From: an uncultured Muribaculaceae bacterium | Lineage (GTDB): Bacteria; Bacteroidota; Bacteroidia; Bacteroidales; Muribaculaceae | Direction: 5' to 3' | Assembly (NCBI GenBank): GCA_910583525.1 | Contig: CAJTXL010000020.1 | Span: 1 to 61,503 of the forward strand | DNA: 61,503 nucleotides | Shown here: positions 1 to 9,291 of the stretch, in pieces | Position numbering within the stretch: the stretch's first letter is position 1 | Layout of the letters: every line of letters begins with the position of its first letter | Position numbers and translations under genes: made by a program | The notes under the pieces: generated by a model | The model's input: only the letters and a program-made list of their open reading frames with translations | Databases searched by the model: none | What the model was told of the DNA's origin: nothing

Positions 1-23
1 TTATGTCTGTCAATTATTTCGCA

Positions 24-317
24 GTCTTCCGACCACTAAAACCTGTCGGGGTGCGCGCCGCCCGGGTACCGCGACCCGACAATGAAAAAAAGTGCTACAG
101 CGTAGCGCGATAATCCCGATTCAACGCCTCGCGTGTGACGGGCGTAGAATCGGGATTATCGCACCGCCCTATGGGGTGCTTTTGGAGAGAGGTCGCGAAA
201 AACCCGGGCTGCGCGCACCTACGGAGCGCTTGCCCGGGCCTACTGCTATTTACGCCACTACGTGGCTGTTTGCTCCTACGGAGCTTTCGCCGACTACTAT
301 CTGGAGCAATACCCATG
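24..317 (+). repeat. Multi-hairpin intergenic repeat, copy A
   Basis: The sequence opens with GTCTTCCGACCACTAAAACC at 24, which recurs at 26992 and inverted at 26867-26886. It then carries a chain of hairpins: 94-106 (GCTAC-AGC-GTAGC), a long one at 107-162 whose 22-base arms (107-128 and 141-162) pair at all but one position, 203-238 (CCCGGGC arms), 254-266 (GCCAC-TAC-GTGGC) and 272-284 (GCTCC-TAC-GGAGC). Reading frames across it look like chance translations of the palindromes, with no protein-like pattern. The function is unknown. The downstream limit is uncertain. Confidence 0.75.
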
Positions 318-370
318 AGGGTGTGTCAAAATTGATAAATTTCATCGGCATTTTGCATCATGTTAATACA

Positions 371-411
371 ACAAAAAAACGTGCCATCCCCGATTTAAGG
401 GGGACGGCACG
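371..411 (-). terminator. Intrinsic terminator of the beta-helix gene
   Basis: Arms CGTGCC..CCCC and GGGG..GGCACG form a strong stem around a short AT loop. On the minus strand it is followed by a run of T. It lies just past the stop of the gene at 451-2064. Confidence 0.85.
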
Positions 412-450
412 CCTTATAAACCTTACCTTAGAAATTTGATGGATGGATGC

Positions 451-2064
451 TTAGCGCACAACCTTCACGGTAGCGCTGCCTGCGCGGAGCACATACACAC
501 CTTTGGCGAAACCGCCGAGGTCGATGGCCGGTGCGGCTACATTCATCACACGGGCGCCGCTGAGCGAGTACACTTCCACCATGCCTTCGTAGCCCTCTAC
601 GCTGTAGAGGCCTGCGCCATGGTTGACGATACGCACCTCAACCTCACCGATTGAGTTGATGGCGTTGGTCGTCTCGTTGTTGGCCTTGATTTCAGCATCG
701 GTAACTGCATATGAACCGGGTGTTACATCTGTTCCACGGCCTGCAAAAGAGATGTCGGCAGGGAGACCCCATTCTGCAGTCGCCGCATCAAGCTGCTCGC
801 TGCTTGCGCCCTGAACGTAAACATAGGGCATTAACTTATTATCTTTTAATGTGTTGTTGCCGAAAATCGACGCATAGTCATTATCGGCGGCCTGGTTGTC
901 TGTGTCAAGCCATGTAAGCTCGTTTTCGGTAGCGCCTACATAGTTGTAACCGCCCGAAGTGAAGTTTGCGGCTGCAACATCGGTAGCTTTTACATGATCT
1001 TTGCTTGAGACAACGATGTTGTTTACCATTTTAAGTTTATAATCTACAAAACCGCAAATCTGTGAACCTTCGTTAGGTACTTCGGTTTTGGTAGCTTCAC
1101 CGCCTTCAACTTCAGAGGGAGTTGTAACTGTAATGGTTTCGTTAAGGTTGTTTGCTGCCATTGTGGTGTTTATGATTTTTACATCCCAAGCAAATGCACG
1201 CTTTTCACCTTCTGTTGCCACGCATATGGCGGCACCGTCTTTCACAGCTTTATTGCCGAACAGAGTGCAGTCAATCAACGTCAGCGAAGCACCCGACTGA
1301 TAAAGAATTGCACCACCGTTGTCGTGATAGGTAGTGTTGTTTTTGAACACGCACGATTCGAATGTATAGTTACCCTTATTGAAGCGAGCTGTGTTTGTCA
1401 TCTCATTGTTAGTCAGACGTACGGCAGCACCGCTATAATTCGACGAGTTGCCACGGAATTCGCAATTAACAAATTTCACGTCGCTCTGGTTCAGAAGCAC
1501 AGCCGGACCGCCAAGCGCACCATCAGCCCAATTGTTATAGAATTTGCAATCTTTTACAGTTACGCAACCGCTGTTGTTGACATAGAGGGCACCTACGCCT
1601 GCCACTCCTGCAGAGCCGTCATCTGTAGCATCTTTTGAGATATTGGTGAACACACATGTGAAATCAATATTCTCGATTACCACCGGTTTCGTGGTTACTC
1701 CTGCTCCGGTAACAGTTTGGAAACGCATCAGACGCGAAAGGTCTCCGTTTTTAGGAGCCGAACCCTCATGTTTGAGACCCGACAGTATCGTGCGCTCACC
1801 TTCGGCGTTACCTTTTACGGTCGCGTATGTACCTTTCTTAAATATGATACAAGCCGATGGTTTATATGTACCGGCAGCAAGGTTATATATGTCGCCGTCT
1901 GCATTTTTTAGCGCCTGTTCTTTGAAAGCTTCGGTATCGAACGCATTCTCCCAGCTGGAGCCGTCTTTCGAACCGGCACCCTCGGGTGTCACATAATATT
2001 CGGCAGCAAAAGCCTGGGCCGATGCGCCGACGATGAATGCAAGAAGTAAAGATTTGAATTTCAT
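451..2064 (-). CDS. Secreted right-handed beta-helix protein with C-terminal sorting module
   Basis: The 537-residue protein starts with a clear signal peptide (MKFKSLLLAFIVGASAQAFA). The body contains repeated short strand motifs of the polymorphic outer-membrane/parallel beta-helix kind, such as FVNCEFRGN, FESCVFKNN and LIDCTLFGN, which stack as helix coils at residues of about 130-330. The last 70 residues (VYSLSGARV, then GFAKGVYVLRAG and a basic end) resemble a type IX secretion sorting domain and match three other proteins in the window. No catalytic residues are recognisable, so a surface adhesin or glycan-binding role is only inferred. The gene stands alone, with its own terminator downstream, and looks more AT-rich than the next genes. 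Confidence 0.8.
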   Translation of the reverse strand: MKFKSLLLAFIVGASAQAFAAEYYVTPEGAGSKDGSSWENAFDTEAFKEQALKNADGDIYNLAAGTYKPSACIIFKKGTYATVKGNAEGERTILSGLKHEGSAPKNGDLSRLMRFQTVTGAGVTTKPVVIENIDFTCVFTNISKDATDDGSAGVAGVGALYVNNSGCVTVKDCKFYNNWADGALGGPAVLLNQSDVKFVNCEFRGNSSNYSGAAVRLTNNEMTNTARFNKGNYTFESCVFKNNTTYHDNGGAILYQSGASLTLIDCTLFGNKAVKDGAAICVATEGEKRAFAWDVKIINTTMAANNLNETITVTTPSEVEGGEATKTEVPNEGSQICGFVDYKLKMVNNIVVSSKDHVKATDVAAANFTSGGYNYVGATENELTWLDTDNQAADNDYASIFGNNTLKDNKLMPYVYVQGASSEQLDAATAEWGLPADISFAGRGTDVTPGSYAVTDAEIKANNETTNAINSIGEVEVRIVNHGAGLYSVEGYEGMVEVYSLSGARVMNVAAPAIDLGGFAKGVYVLRAGSATVKVVR

Positions 2065-2187
2065 AGTAATTACTGCTTGTTTAAGATGATTAATTTTAAG
2101 GTTGATTTTTTGTTTTCTAAAATTTATGACGCAAGCCTCGGCAAAACCTTTAGGTCACTCCGTAATTTTTTTATAATTTTTTTTGAC

Positions 2188-2195
2188 TATCTTTG
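2188..2195 (+). promoter_or_regulatory. -7 promoter element (TATCTTTG)
   Basis: Exact match to the Bacteroidota TAnnTTTG consensus, 23 bases before the ATG at 2219. This supports choosing that start over an in-frame ATG at 2183 that lies upstream of the promoter. Confidence 0.75.
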
Positions 2196-2218
2196 TACAC
2201 CTATTTATAATACATCCC

Positions 2219-2998
2219 ATGAAACGATTTCTGACACTTCTTCTTGCCATTGCCGCCATCTGCGGCGCATCGGCACAAAGCGGCCGCATGCTCACGTTCG
2301 ACAATCCACGCGTAAAAATATTCCTGCCGCCTGCCGGCACCGCAAACGGCAAAGCCCTCGTGTGCTGCCCCGGCGGTGGCTATTCGATGGTCGCCAAAGG
2401 CCACGAAGGCTACGATTGGGCGCCGTTCTTCAACGAGCTCGGCCTCGCATATGCCGTGGTCGACTATGAGCTGCCCCACGGCGACCGTACCATCCCGATG
2501 GGCGATGTAGCCGCCACCTTCAAAATATTGACCGACAGCGCCGAGATATGGGGCATCAAGCCCGACCAAATAGGTATTATGGGTTCATCGGCAGGCGGAC
2601 ACCTCGCTTCGGCAGTCGCCACCCACCCCACGCCAAAGTGCAGCCCGGCGTTCCAGCTTCTGTTCTACCCCGTAGCCTCGCTCGACGCCGAAATAACACA
2701 TAAAGGTACGCGCAAGGGCTTCCTCGGCGAAAACAGCACCGACAAAAACGCACGTCTGTGGTCGGCCGAAAATAATGTCACCGCCACCACGCCACGGGCG
2801 TTCATAGTGCACTGCGCCGACGACAAGACCGTGCATCCGCAAAACGCCATCCGCTATTACTCTGCCCTGCAAAGCGCCGGAGTGCCCGTCACGATGGTAC
2901 TATACCCCACCGGCGCACATGGTTGGGGATACCACAAAACGTTCAAATACCACGACATACTCCTCGACGAAATCGCCACCTGGCTCAACGGGTTCTGA
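2219..2998 (+). CDS. Secreted alpha/beta hydrolase, esterase-like
   Basis: The product is 259 residues when started at MKRFLTLLLAIAAICGASAQ, a signal peptide placed just after the promoter at 2188. The fold is that of the BD-FAE/acetyl-xylan-esterase-like alpha/beta hydrolases. The oxyanion region is CCPGGGYSMV, the nucleophile elbow is GSSAGGHLAS, the probable acid is in HCADDKTVHP and the probable catalytic histidine is in GAHGWGY. Members of this group remove acetyl or other acyl groups from sugars, or act as carboxylesterases. The substrate cannot be read from sequence. It is probably periplasmic. It is transcribed alone and followed by a palindromic repeat. Confidence 0.85.
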   Translation: MKRFLTLLLAIAAICGASAQSGRMLTFDNPRVKIFLPPAGTANGKALVCCPGGGYSMVAKGHEGYDWAPFFNELGLAYAVVDYELPHGDRTIPMGDVAATFKILTDSAEIWGIKPDQIGIMGSSAGGHLASAVATHPTPKCSPAFQLLFYPVASLDAEITHKGTRKGFLGENSTDKNARLWSAENNVTATTPRAFIVHCADDKTVHPQNAIRYYSALQSAGVPVTMVLYPTGAHGWGYHKTFKYHDILLDEIATWLNGF

Positions 2999-3020
2999 AA
3001 CAAGTTAATATATATTAAAA

Positions 3021-3095
3021 TGTAGGGACATGCCTTTGGCATGTAGATGGTTACGCATCTGTCAATCAGCAACATGCCAAAGGTATGTTCCTACA
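3021..3095. repeat. REP-like palindromic pair, copy 1
   Basis: Two inverted palindromic units face each other. The first is TGTAGGGACATGCC-TTTGG-CATGT, and the second (ending at 3095) is its near-exact reverse complement. Between them lies a small hairpin (AGATG..CATCT) and the segment CATCTGTCAATCA, which is also present in the copy at 46961. This resembles REP/BIME units mobilised by REP-associated transposases elsewhere; no such transposase is in this window. Confidence 0.8.
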
Positions 3096-3205
3096 TTACC
3101 AATATTGACCCGTTTTCACATCGTTCTTCACACCTCTCTCGCTCCTCAAAAACCAAAAAAACGTTAAAACAACGCATCTATACACAATTCTATAAATATT
3201 AACAT

Positions 3206-3213
3206 TATCTTTG
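3206..3213 (+). promoter_or_regulatory. -7 promoter element (TATCTTTG)
   Basis: Exact TAnnTTTG match 67 bases before the ATG of the large surface protein at 3281. Confidence 0.7.
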
Positions 3214-3280
3214 CAAAAATCATTTCCCCACGCAACAAGACAACCATTTTAATCACCAATCAATACTATTTAGTTCCATT

Positions 3281-6200
3281 ATGTCTACCACAACACCGCT
3301 TTGGGGAGTGCTTGCCGCATTATTGTTGTCGGCCTCGGCGCTCAACGGGCAAACACCCGACAGCAGAAGTTCCGATGCATCTGCCGCGGCTGCAATAATA
3401 AGCCGCAACGGAAACGCCGACGCATCGCAGCGTCACCGCAAGCCAAAAATCAAAGGTAAATTCCGCTCGGCGCGCAACGCATCCAAGACAGCCGCGCCAC
3501 GCAAAGCCGCTTCTGTTACACCGACAATATACGCCGCCCTCGAAACTTCATATTATGAAGAGCTCCCGTCGGGCGTCTACAGCTTCACACCGGCCGAATA
3601 CGCGCTGACTCCCGTACACACCGATGCTAACCTCAGCTGCGCTAACGGAGCCGCCTTCGCCGACGGCATTCTGTATACCGTATCACAATCGCACGAGGGT
3701 TACAAATGGGACACGGCGGCGTGGACTTCACAAGGCCCCTTCGGCAACGACGACATAAGTTCGGGCACACTCGCCGTAGACCCTTCGACAGGCGAATTGT
3801 ACGGCTGCGTATCGCCACTGTCGAAGTTTTTTCAACCATGGCTGGCAAAAATCAACACCGACGACTTTTCGATAAGTGCCTTCGTCGGCGAGCTGAGCCG
3901 GCAGATGGCCTCGGCATTCTTCGGCAACGACGGCACGCTCTACGGCATCGACTACAGCGGCAACCTCTACACCCTCGACAAAACAAGCGGCGCAGCCACA
4001 TTAAGCGGCCCGACAGGCATCGACGACATATATAGCGTCGCAGCCGCCGTCGACCCTGCATCGGGCGCTTGTTTCGTTGCCGTCTCAGGCTACGATGACG
4101 GCTACCTCTATGAGCTCGACCTCGACACGTGCACATCATCGCTTATCTACACAATGACCGACCAGGAAGAAATCCACGCGCTCTACATACTGCCGCCGGC
4201 CCAGCCCGACGGAGCTCCGGCAAACATTGACGCACCCACGCTTTCGTTTGCCGACGGAAACCTTTCCGGCACAATATCGTTTACCGCACCGGGCACCACA
4301 TTCGGCGGGGCACCGGGCAGCGGCGAACTATCGTACACCCTCACCATAAACGGCCAGGCCTCTCCGACGGCCACTGCACAATGGGGGCAGACCGTTACGG
4401 TTCCGTATACCGCACCGGCACCGGGGCAATATAATTTCTCGGTGACATTCAGCAACGCCGCCGGCGAGAACAAGGCCGCAGCAAGCGGCATGTGGGTCGG
4501 CAACGACATGCCGCGCCCTGTCACTGACGTTAAAGTCAGCCGCGCCGACGGCATGAACACAATCACATGGACGCCATCGCAAGGCTCGGCCCACGGCGGT
4601 TTCTTAATCCAAGACCAGGTACGCTACCGCGTGACACGCAACACCGACGGCACCACGGTAGCCGAAAACCTCACCGAGCCGACATGCGCCGACAACTTGC
4701 CCGACGGCAACAACGCCGAGCAGGTAACCTATTCGGTAGTAGCATACTGGGGCGAAATGGTATCGGAACCGGCGACATCGAACCGCGTAATGGTAGGTGC
4801 CGCATACTTCAACGGCTTCGACAGCGCCGAAGATTTCGACTCGATGGCATCATCGACACTTATGCGCGACGGCGAGATGTGGGAATACAACAGCTACCAC
4901 AACGCCGCCGCCGTGAGCTACGAAGACGAACAGCCCAAATCGGCTTGGCTGTCCTCGCCCGCCCTCACACTTCAGGCCGGACGCACCTACACCCTGTCGC
5001 TGCTGACATGGTGCTCAAACGAGGACTATAACGAAAAACTGTCGGTATACATCGCCGACACAGCCGAACCCCGTCAGCTCTACGGCATGACGCCGGTAAT
5101 CGACAAGGCAACCGTAAATTGGGAAAAGCAGGCGGCAAAGACGCTGTCGGCTGAATTCACCCCGACAGAAGCCGGACAATACTACATAACCATCAACGCA
5201 TGCAGCCCGGCCGACCTCGGCACTATATATGTCGACGACATCCTGCTTGTGGCTCAGCCCTTGGCCGCCCTGCCGTCGAAACCTGAAATCACGGGCGATG
5301 TCGACGACGAACTGCTCGTGTCGCTCACCGTCACCGCTCCCACGACATACACCGACGGCACTACCATCGAAGCCCTCACAAGCATCGTGCTCTCACGCGA
5401 CGGCGTCGCCGTAAAGACATTCGAAGCGCCGACACCCGGCGCAACGCTTACCTTCTCCGAAAAGCTACCGGGCAGCGGCTCGTACTACTACAACGTCGAA
5501 GCATACGTCAGCCACGGCCACTCCGAAGCGGCCACACTGCTGATTTCGGCCATCGAGCCTTCCGTACCCAAAGCCCCGTCGGAGCTAAAAGCCGTAGAGA
5601 CAACGAACGACGGCGAGGTAACTCTGTCGTGGAGCGCACCGGAGTTCGACGCCCTCAACAATCCGCTCAAACCCGGCTCGCTGACATATACAATCTATAT
5701 GGCCGGTGTCGCCGAACCGCTCGCCGCCGGACTCACCGCGACAAGCCACACCTTCCGCGCCGTGCCCGAAGGCTCGCAGGCATTCTGCTCATTCCGCGTC
5801 AGCGCCACGAACAAAGCGGGCGAAGGCTCCGTATCACGCCATACCGAAACCGCAGCCTACGGAAAAGCCGACACGCTCCCATATAAAGAATCTTTCTCTA
5901 ACCTCAGTTTCGACGAACTGTGGCTACACAGCATCGATGACTACAGCGACGCGTCGTGGTCGTTCCTGGCCGCATCCGAAACACCGGCCGCAACACCGGC
6001 CGACGGCGACGGCGGCATGCTCGGCTTCTACGGCGAATCGCTCGGCGAAGAAGCAAGCGTCACATCAGCCAAAATCTATCTCGGCGAAGGCAACAATCCG
6101 CAGCTCACGCTTTGGTACTTCGCCCAAAACAAACGCGAAGGCAAAGACCAGCTCGACATACTTGTCGACGCAGGCGAAGGTTTCGTAAAAATCGCATCGT

Positions 6201-7711
6201 TCACACCTCGCGACGCCCAAGTCGACGGTTGGACCAAAGCGCTCGTCAAACTGAACGCCTACGCAGGCAAGACAATACGCCTGCGCCTGCGCGGCGAATC
6301 GTTCCGCACCGAAAACTTCCTTCTCATCGACGATGTCGAACTCACGAACATAGGCACCGACCTCGAAGCCCTACAGCCCTTCGCACCGAGCGCCGTGCCC
6401 GTAAGCCAGACATTCACAGTTGAATGTCCCGTAAGAAACAACGGCGGCAACAAAGTGGCGGCGTACACCGTCAAGCTGCTGCTCGACGGACAAGCCGTCG
6501 CACAGGACAAGGGCACAGACCTCGCAAGCACCGCTACGGCCATACACAAGTTCACGCTCGTGCCCGACGCTTCGTGGCCCGAGACCGTGGCTATCAGCTT
6601 CACCGTAGAATGCACCGGCGACGAAGTACCGGCAAACGACAAGTCGGCAGAGCATGCCCTGTCTATAATACAGAACACCTTCCCGACCGTAAGCGGCCTG
6701 AAAGCCACATACACCGACGATACAAAACAGGCCGTGAAACTCACCTGGACAGAACCCGACCCGACAACTTTGCCGACCGAAGAGTTCACCGAGAACTTCG
6801 AGTTCTTCACGCCTTTCGAGATAGACCCCACCGGCGACTGGACTTTCGTCGACAAAGACGGCGACATCACCTTCGGCTCACAGAGCTATCCTTTCGCCGG
6901 ACAAAACGACCCCAAGGCATTCGTAGTGCTCAATGCCGACCATTTCAACTCGACATATACCGCACACTCCGGCAAACTCTACATGGCGGCCTACAGCGCT
7001 GCCAACAGGCAGAGCGACGACTGGATGATTTCGCCCGAACTCACAGGCGACGCGCAGACCATAAAATTCTTCGCGCGCTCCTACTCCGACACCTACGGTC
7101 TCGAACAGATGGAAGTGCTCGCTTCATCAAAAGGCGTTGACACCGAAGATTTCAGCCGCGTGAAACTTTGCAGCGACGTGCCCGTGGAATGGACGGAATA
7201 TACCGTCGACCTGCCTGCCGGCACAAAGCACTTCGCAATCCGCAACATATCCGACAAAGTATTCGCCCTCTTCATCGATGACGTCACATTCACTCCGGCA
7301 GTAAACCCGGTGGCATTCTATGCCGTTGAAGGCTACAACATCTATAAAGACGGCAAACTGCTCAACGACGAACCGCATAACGATGCCGAATACACCGACA
7401 CCACGGCAGGCGCTGAAACACCCACATACCGCGTGTCTATCGTCTACGACCGTGGCGAATCGCCCATGAGCGACGCCGTAGCACCCTCGCTGAGCGGCAT
7501 CGACGGTGCAACAGCCCATAGCGTAAACATACACGCCACTGAAGAAGGCGTCGAAATCGAAACGGCATGCGAGACACCCGTCTCTGTAGCATCGCCCGAC
7601 GGCCGCACGCTCTTCGCAGGCACAATTTCATCAAAGACACTGATAAGGCTCGCTCAAGGTCTTTATATAGTCAAAGCAGGCGATGAAACTGCCAAAATAA
7701 TAGTAAAATAA
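3281..7711 (+). CDS. Large modular surface protein (FN3, choice-of-anchor J, sorting domain)
   Basis: This 1476-residue protein begins with a hydrophobic export signal (about residues 1-24). A low-complexity basic stretch follows, then a propeller-like region (about 100-310) with GTLYGIDYSGNLYTLDKT-type repeats. Next come several fibronectin type III modules (PAQPDGAPANIDAPTL onward and PSELKAVETTNDGEVTLSW), and three jelly-roll modules of choice-of-anchor J/MAM-like type, each ending near a YVDDI, LIDDVEL or FIDDVTF motif. The C-terminus (GIDGATAHSVN to QGLYIVKAGDETAKIIVK) is a type IX-like sorting signal. No enzyme motif is visible. Related Bacteroidales proteins are cell-surface adhesin or scaffold-like; the ligand is unknown. 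It has its own promoter (3206) and terminator (7734). Confidence 0.85.
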   Translation: MSTTTPLWGVLAALLLSASALNGQTPDSRSSDASAAAAIISRNGNADASQRHRKPKIKGKFRSARNASKTAAPRKAASVTPTIYAALETSYYEELPSGVYSFTPAEYALTPVHTDANLSCANGAAFADGILYTVSQSHEGYKWDTAAWTSQGPFGNDDISSGTLAVDPSTGELYGCVSPLSKFFQPWLAKINTDDFSISAFVGELSRQMASAFFGNDGTLYGIDYSGNLYTLDKTSGAATLSGPTGIDDIYSVAAAVDPASGACFVAVSGYDDGYLYELDLDTCTSSLIYTMTDQEEIHALYILPPAQPDGAPANIDAPTLSFADGNLSGTISFTAPGTTFGGAPGSGELSYTLTINGQASPTATAQWGQTVTVPYTAPAPGQYNFSVTFSNAAGENKAAASGMWVGNDMPRPVTDVKVSRADGMNTITWTPSQGSAHGGFLIQDQVRYRVTRNTDGTTVAENLTEPTCADNLPDGNNAEQVTYSVVAYWGEMVSEPATSNRVMVGAAYFNGFDSAEDFDSMASSTLMRDGEMWEYNSYHNAAAVSYEDEQPKSAWLSSPALTLQAGRTYTLSLLTWCSNEDYNEKLSVYIADTAEPRQLYGMTPVIDKATVNWEKQAAKTLSAEFTPTEAGQYYITINACSPADLGTIYVDDILLVAQPLAALPSKPEITGDVDDELLVSLTVTAPTTYTDGTTIEALTSIVLSRDGVAVKTFEAPTPGATLTFSEKLPGSGSYYYNVEAYVSHGHSEAATLLISAIEPSVPKAPSELKAVETTNDGEVTLSWSAPEFDALNNPLKPGSLTYTIYMAGVAEPLAAGLTATSHTFRAVPEGSQAFCSFRVSATNKAGEGSVSRHTETAAYGKADTLPYKESFSNLSFDELWLHSIDDYSDASWSFLAASETPAATPADGDGGMLGFYGESLGEEASVTSAKIYLGEGNNPQLTLWYFAQNKREGKDQLDILVDAGEGFVKIASFTPRDAQVDGWTKALVKLNAYAGKTIRLRLRGESFRTENFLLIDDVELTNIGTDLEALQPFAPSAVPVSQTFTVECPVRNNGGNKVAAYTVKLLLDGQAVAQDKGTDLASTATAIHKFTLVPDASWPETVAISFTVECTGDEVPANDKSAEHALSIIQNTFPTVSGLKATYTDDTKQAVKLTWTEPDPTTLPTEEFTENFEFFTPFEIDPTGDWTFVDKDGDITFGSQSYPFAGQNDPKAFVVLNADHFNSTYTAHSGKLYMAAYSAANRQSDDWMISPELTGDAQTIKFFARSYSDTYGLEQMEVLASSKGVDTEDFSRVKLCSDVPVEWTEYTVDLPAGTKHFAIRNISDKVFALFIDDVTFTPAVNPVAFYAVEGYNIYKDGKLLNDEPHNDAEYTDTTAGAETPTYRVSIVYDRGESPMSDAVAPSLSGIDGATAHSVNIHATEEGVEIETACETPVSVASPDGRTLFAGTISSKTLIRLAQGLYIVKAGDETAKIIVK

Positions 7712-7733
7712 CGCTTTCGGCGACAATCGCATC

Positions 7734-7769
7734 GGCGGCCGCATCCACACACGGATGCGGCCGCCTTTT
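7734..7769 (+). terminator. Intrinsic terminator
   Basis: A 13-bp perfect stem (GGCGGCCGCATCC and its complement) with a 6-base loop, followed by TTTT. It follows the large surface protein and precedes gdhA. Confidence 0.9.
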
Positions 7770-7808
7770 AATTTTTGTAAAAAATATCGCACTTATCAAT
7801 TTTGTATG

Positions 7809-7816
7809 TATATTTG
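7809..7816 (+). promoter_or_regulatory. -7 promoter element (TATATTTG) of gdhA
   Basis: Exact TAnnTTTG match 62 bases before the gdhA ATG. No clear TTTG element is seen at the usual upstream distance. Confidence 0.65.
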
Positions 7817-7878
7817 CCACACGTTAACCAAAAAATCAACTGCCTGAAAGCAGAACCACAACCAAAACAAATCTAATT

Positions 7879-9216
7879 ATGGACATCAACAGTATCATGG
7901 CAGGCCTTGAGGCCAAGCACCCCGGCGAAAAAGAATACTTGCAGGCCGTCAAAGAAGTGCTCATGTCGGTAGAAGAAGTCTACAACCAGCATCCCGAATT
8001 CGAACGCAACAAAATCATAGAACGTATGGTCGAGCCCGACCGCATCGTCACTTTCCGCGTAACATGGCTCGACGACAAAGGCGAAGTGCAGAACAACATC
8101 GGCTACCGCGTGCAGTTCAACAACGCCATCGGCCCGTACAAAGGCGGCATCCGTTTCCACGCTTCCGTAAACCTCTCAATCCTCAAATTCCTCGGCTTCG
8201 AGCAGACTTTCAAAAACGCTCTCACCACACTGCCTATGGGTGGTGCCAAAGGCGGCAGCGACTTCTCGCCCCGTGGTAAAAGCGACCGCGAAATCATGCG
8301 TTTCTGCCAGGCATTCATGCTCGGCCTCTGGAAGAACCTCGGTCCCGACCGCGACGTGCCTGCCGGTGACATCGGCGTAGGCGGACGCGAAGTCGGATAC
8401 ATGTACGGCATGTACAAACGCCTCGTAAACCAGCACGACGGCACATTCACCGGCAAAGCCATGGAGTTCGGCGGTAGCCGCATACGTCCCGAAGCAACAG
8501 GCTTCGGCGCACTATACTTCGTGCAGAACATGCTCAAACAGCGCAACGACGACATCAAAGGCAAAGTAATCGCAATATCGGGCTTCGGTAACGTTGCCTG
8601 GGGCGCCGCCCTCAAAGCCACCGAACTCGGCGCGAAAGTCGTTACCCTCTCGGGTCCCGACGGATATATCTACGACCCGGCAGGCCTCGACGCAGAGAAA
8701 ATCGACTACATGCTCGAGCTTCGCGCATCGGGCAACGACATCGTCGCACCCTATGCCGAACGCTTTGCAGGCTCTACATTCTATGCAGGCCGCAAACCGT
8801 GGGAGCAGAAAGTCGACATCGCACTCCCCTGCGCCACTCAGAACGAGCTTAACGGCGACGACGCCAAGGCTCTTATCGCCAACGGCGTAGAAATGGTGGC
8901 AGAAGTGTCGAACATGGGTTGCACTCCCGAAGCCATCGACGCTTTCATCGAAAGCCGCACCACCTATGCCCCCGGCAAGGCCGTAAATGCAGGCGGCGTA
9001 GCCACCTCGGGCCTTGAAATGAGCCAGAACGCAATGCACCTGCAATGGAGCGCCGAAGAAGTCGACGAAAAACTCCACACCATCATGACCGACATCCACG
9101 GACAATGCCTGCGCTACGGCGTTGAAGCCGACGGATACATCAACTACATGAAAGGCGCAAACATCGCCGGCTTCATGAAAGTTGCCAATGCGATGATGGG
9201 CCTCGGCGTCTGCTGA
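7879..9216 (+). CDS. gdhA: Glutamate dehydrogenase (NADP-type, hexameric)
   Basis: It interconverts glutamate with 2-oxoglutarate and ammonia in the cytoplasm, the main ammonium assimilation step in Bacteroidales. At 445 residues it matches the usual length of the short hexameric family. Signature stretches are visible: IGPYKGGIRFH, LTTLPMGGAKGGSDF (active-site lysine region) and PAGDIGVGGREVGYM, then the Rossmann segment ISGFGNVAWGAALKATELGAKV. The C-terminal helical region (GVATSGLEMSQN) is also typical. The coenzyme assignment is by family resemblance. The gene has its own promoter, and a terminator is shared with the convergent beta-galactosidase gene. Confidence 0.97.
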   Translation: MDINSIMAGLEAKHPGEKEYLQAVKEVLMSVEEVYNQHPEFERNKIIERMVEPDRIVTFRVTWLDDKGEVQNNIGYRVQFNNAIGPYKGGIRFHASVNLSILKFLGFEQTFKNALTTLPMGGAKGGSDFSPRGKSDREIMRFCQAFMLGLWKNLGPDRDVPAGDIGVGGREVGYMYGMYKRLVNQHDGTFTGKAMEFGGSRIRPEATGFGALYFVQNMLKQRNDDIKGKVIAISGFGNVAWGAALKATELGAKVVTLSGPDGYIYDPAGLDAEKIDYMLELRASGNDIVAPYAERFAGSTFYAGRKPWEQKVDIALPCATQNELNGDDAKALIANGVEMVAEVSNMGCTPEAIDAFIESRTTYAPGKAVNAGGVATSGLEMSQNAMHLQWSAEEVDEKLHTIMTDIHGQCLRYGVEADGYINYMKGANIAGFMKVANAMMGLGVC

Positions 9217-9237
9217 TAGAGACCACGACACATAATT

Positions 9238-9275
9238 AAAATCGCCTCGAAAGACAAATCTTTCGAGGCGATTTT
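9238..9275. terminator. Bidirectional terminator between gdhA and the GH2 gene
   Basis: A perfect stem AAAATCGCCTCGAAAGA with its complement around a short loop. It has A and T runs on both sides and serves the two convergent genes. Confidence 0.9.
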
Positions 9276-9291
9276 AGTTATTACATGCGGT

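Noticed and set aside
92..439. Open frames across the multi-hairpin repeat copy A (and similar ones near 28792-29019)
   Set aside because: They are translations of palindromic DNA, have no export or domain pattern, and differ between copies in ways that preserve pairing rather than protein sequence.
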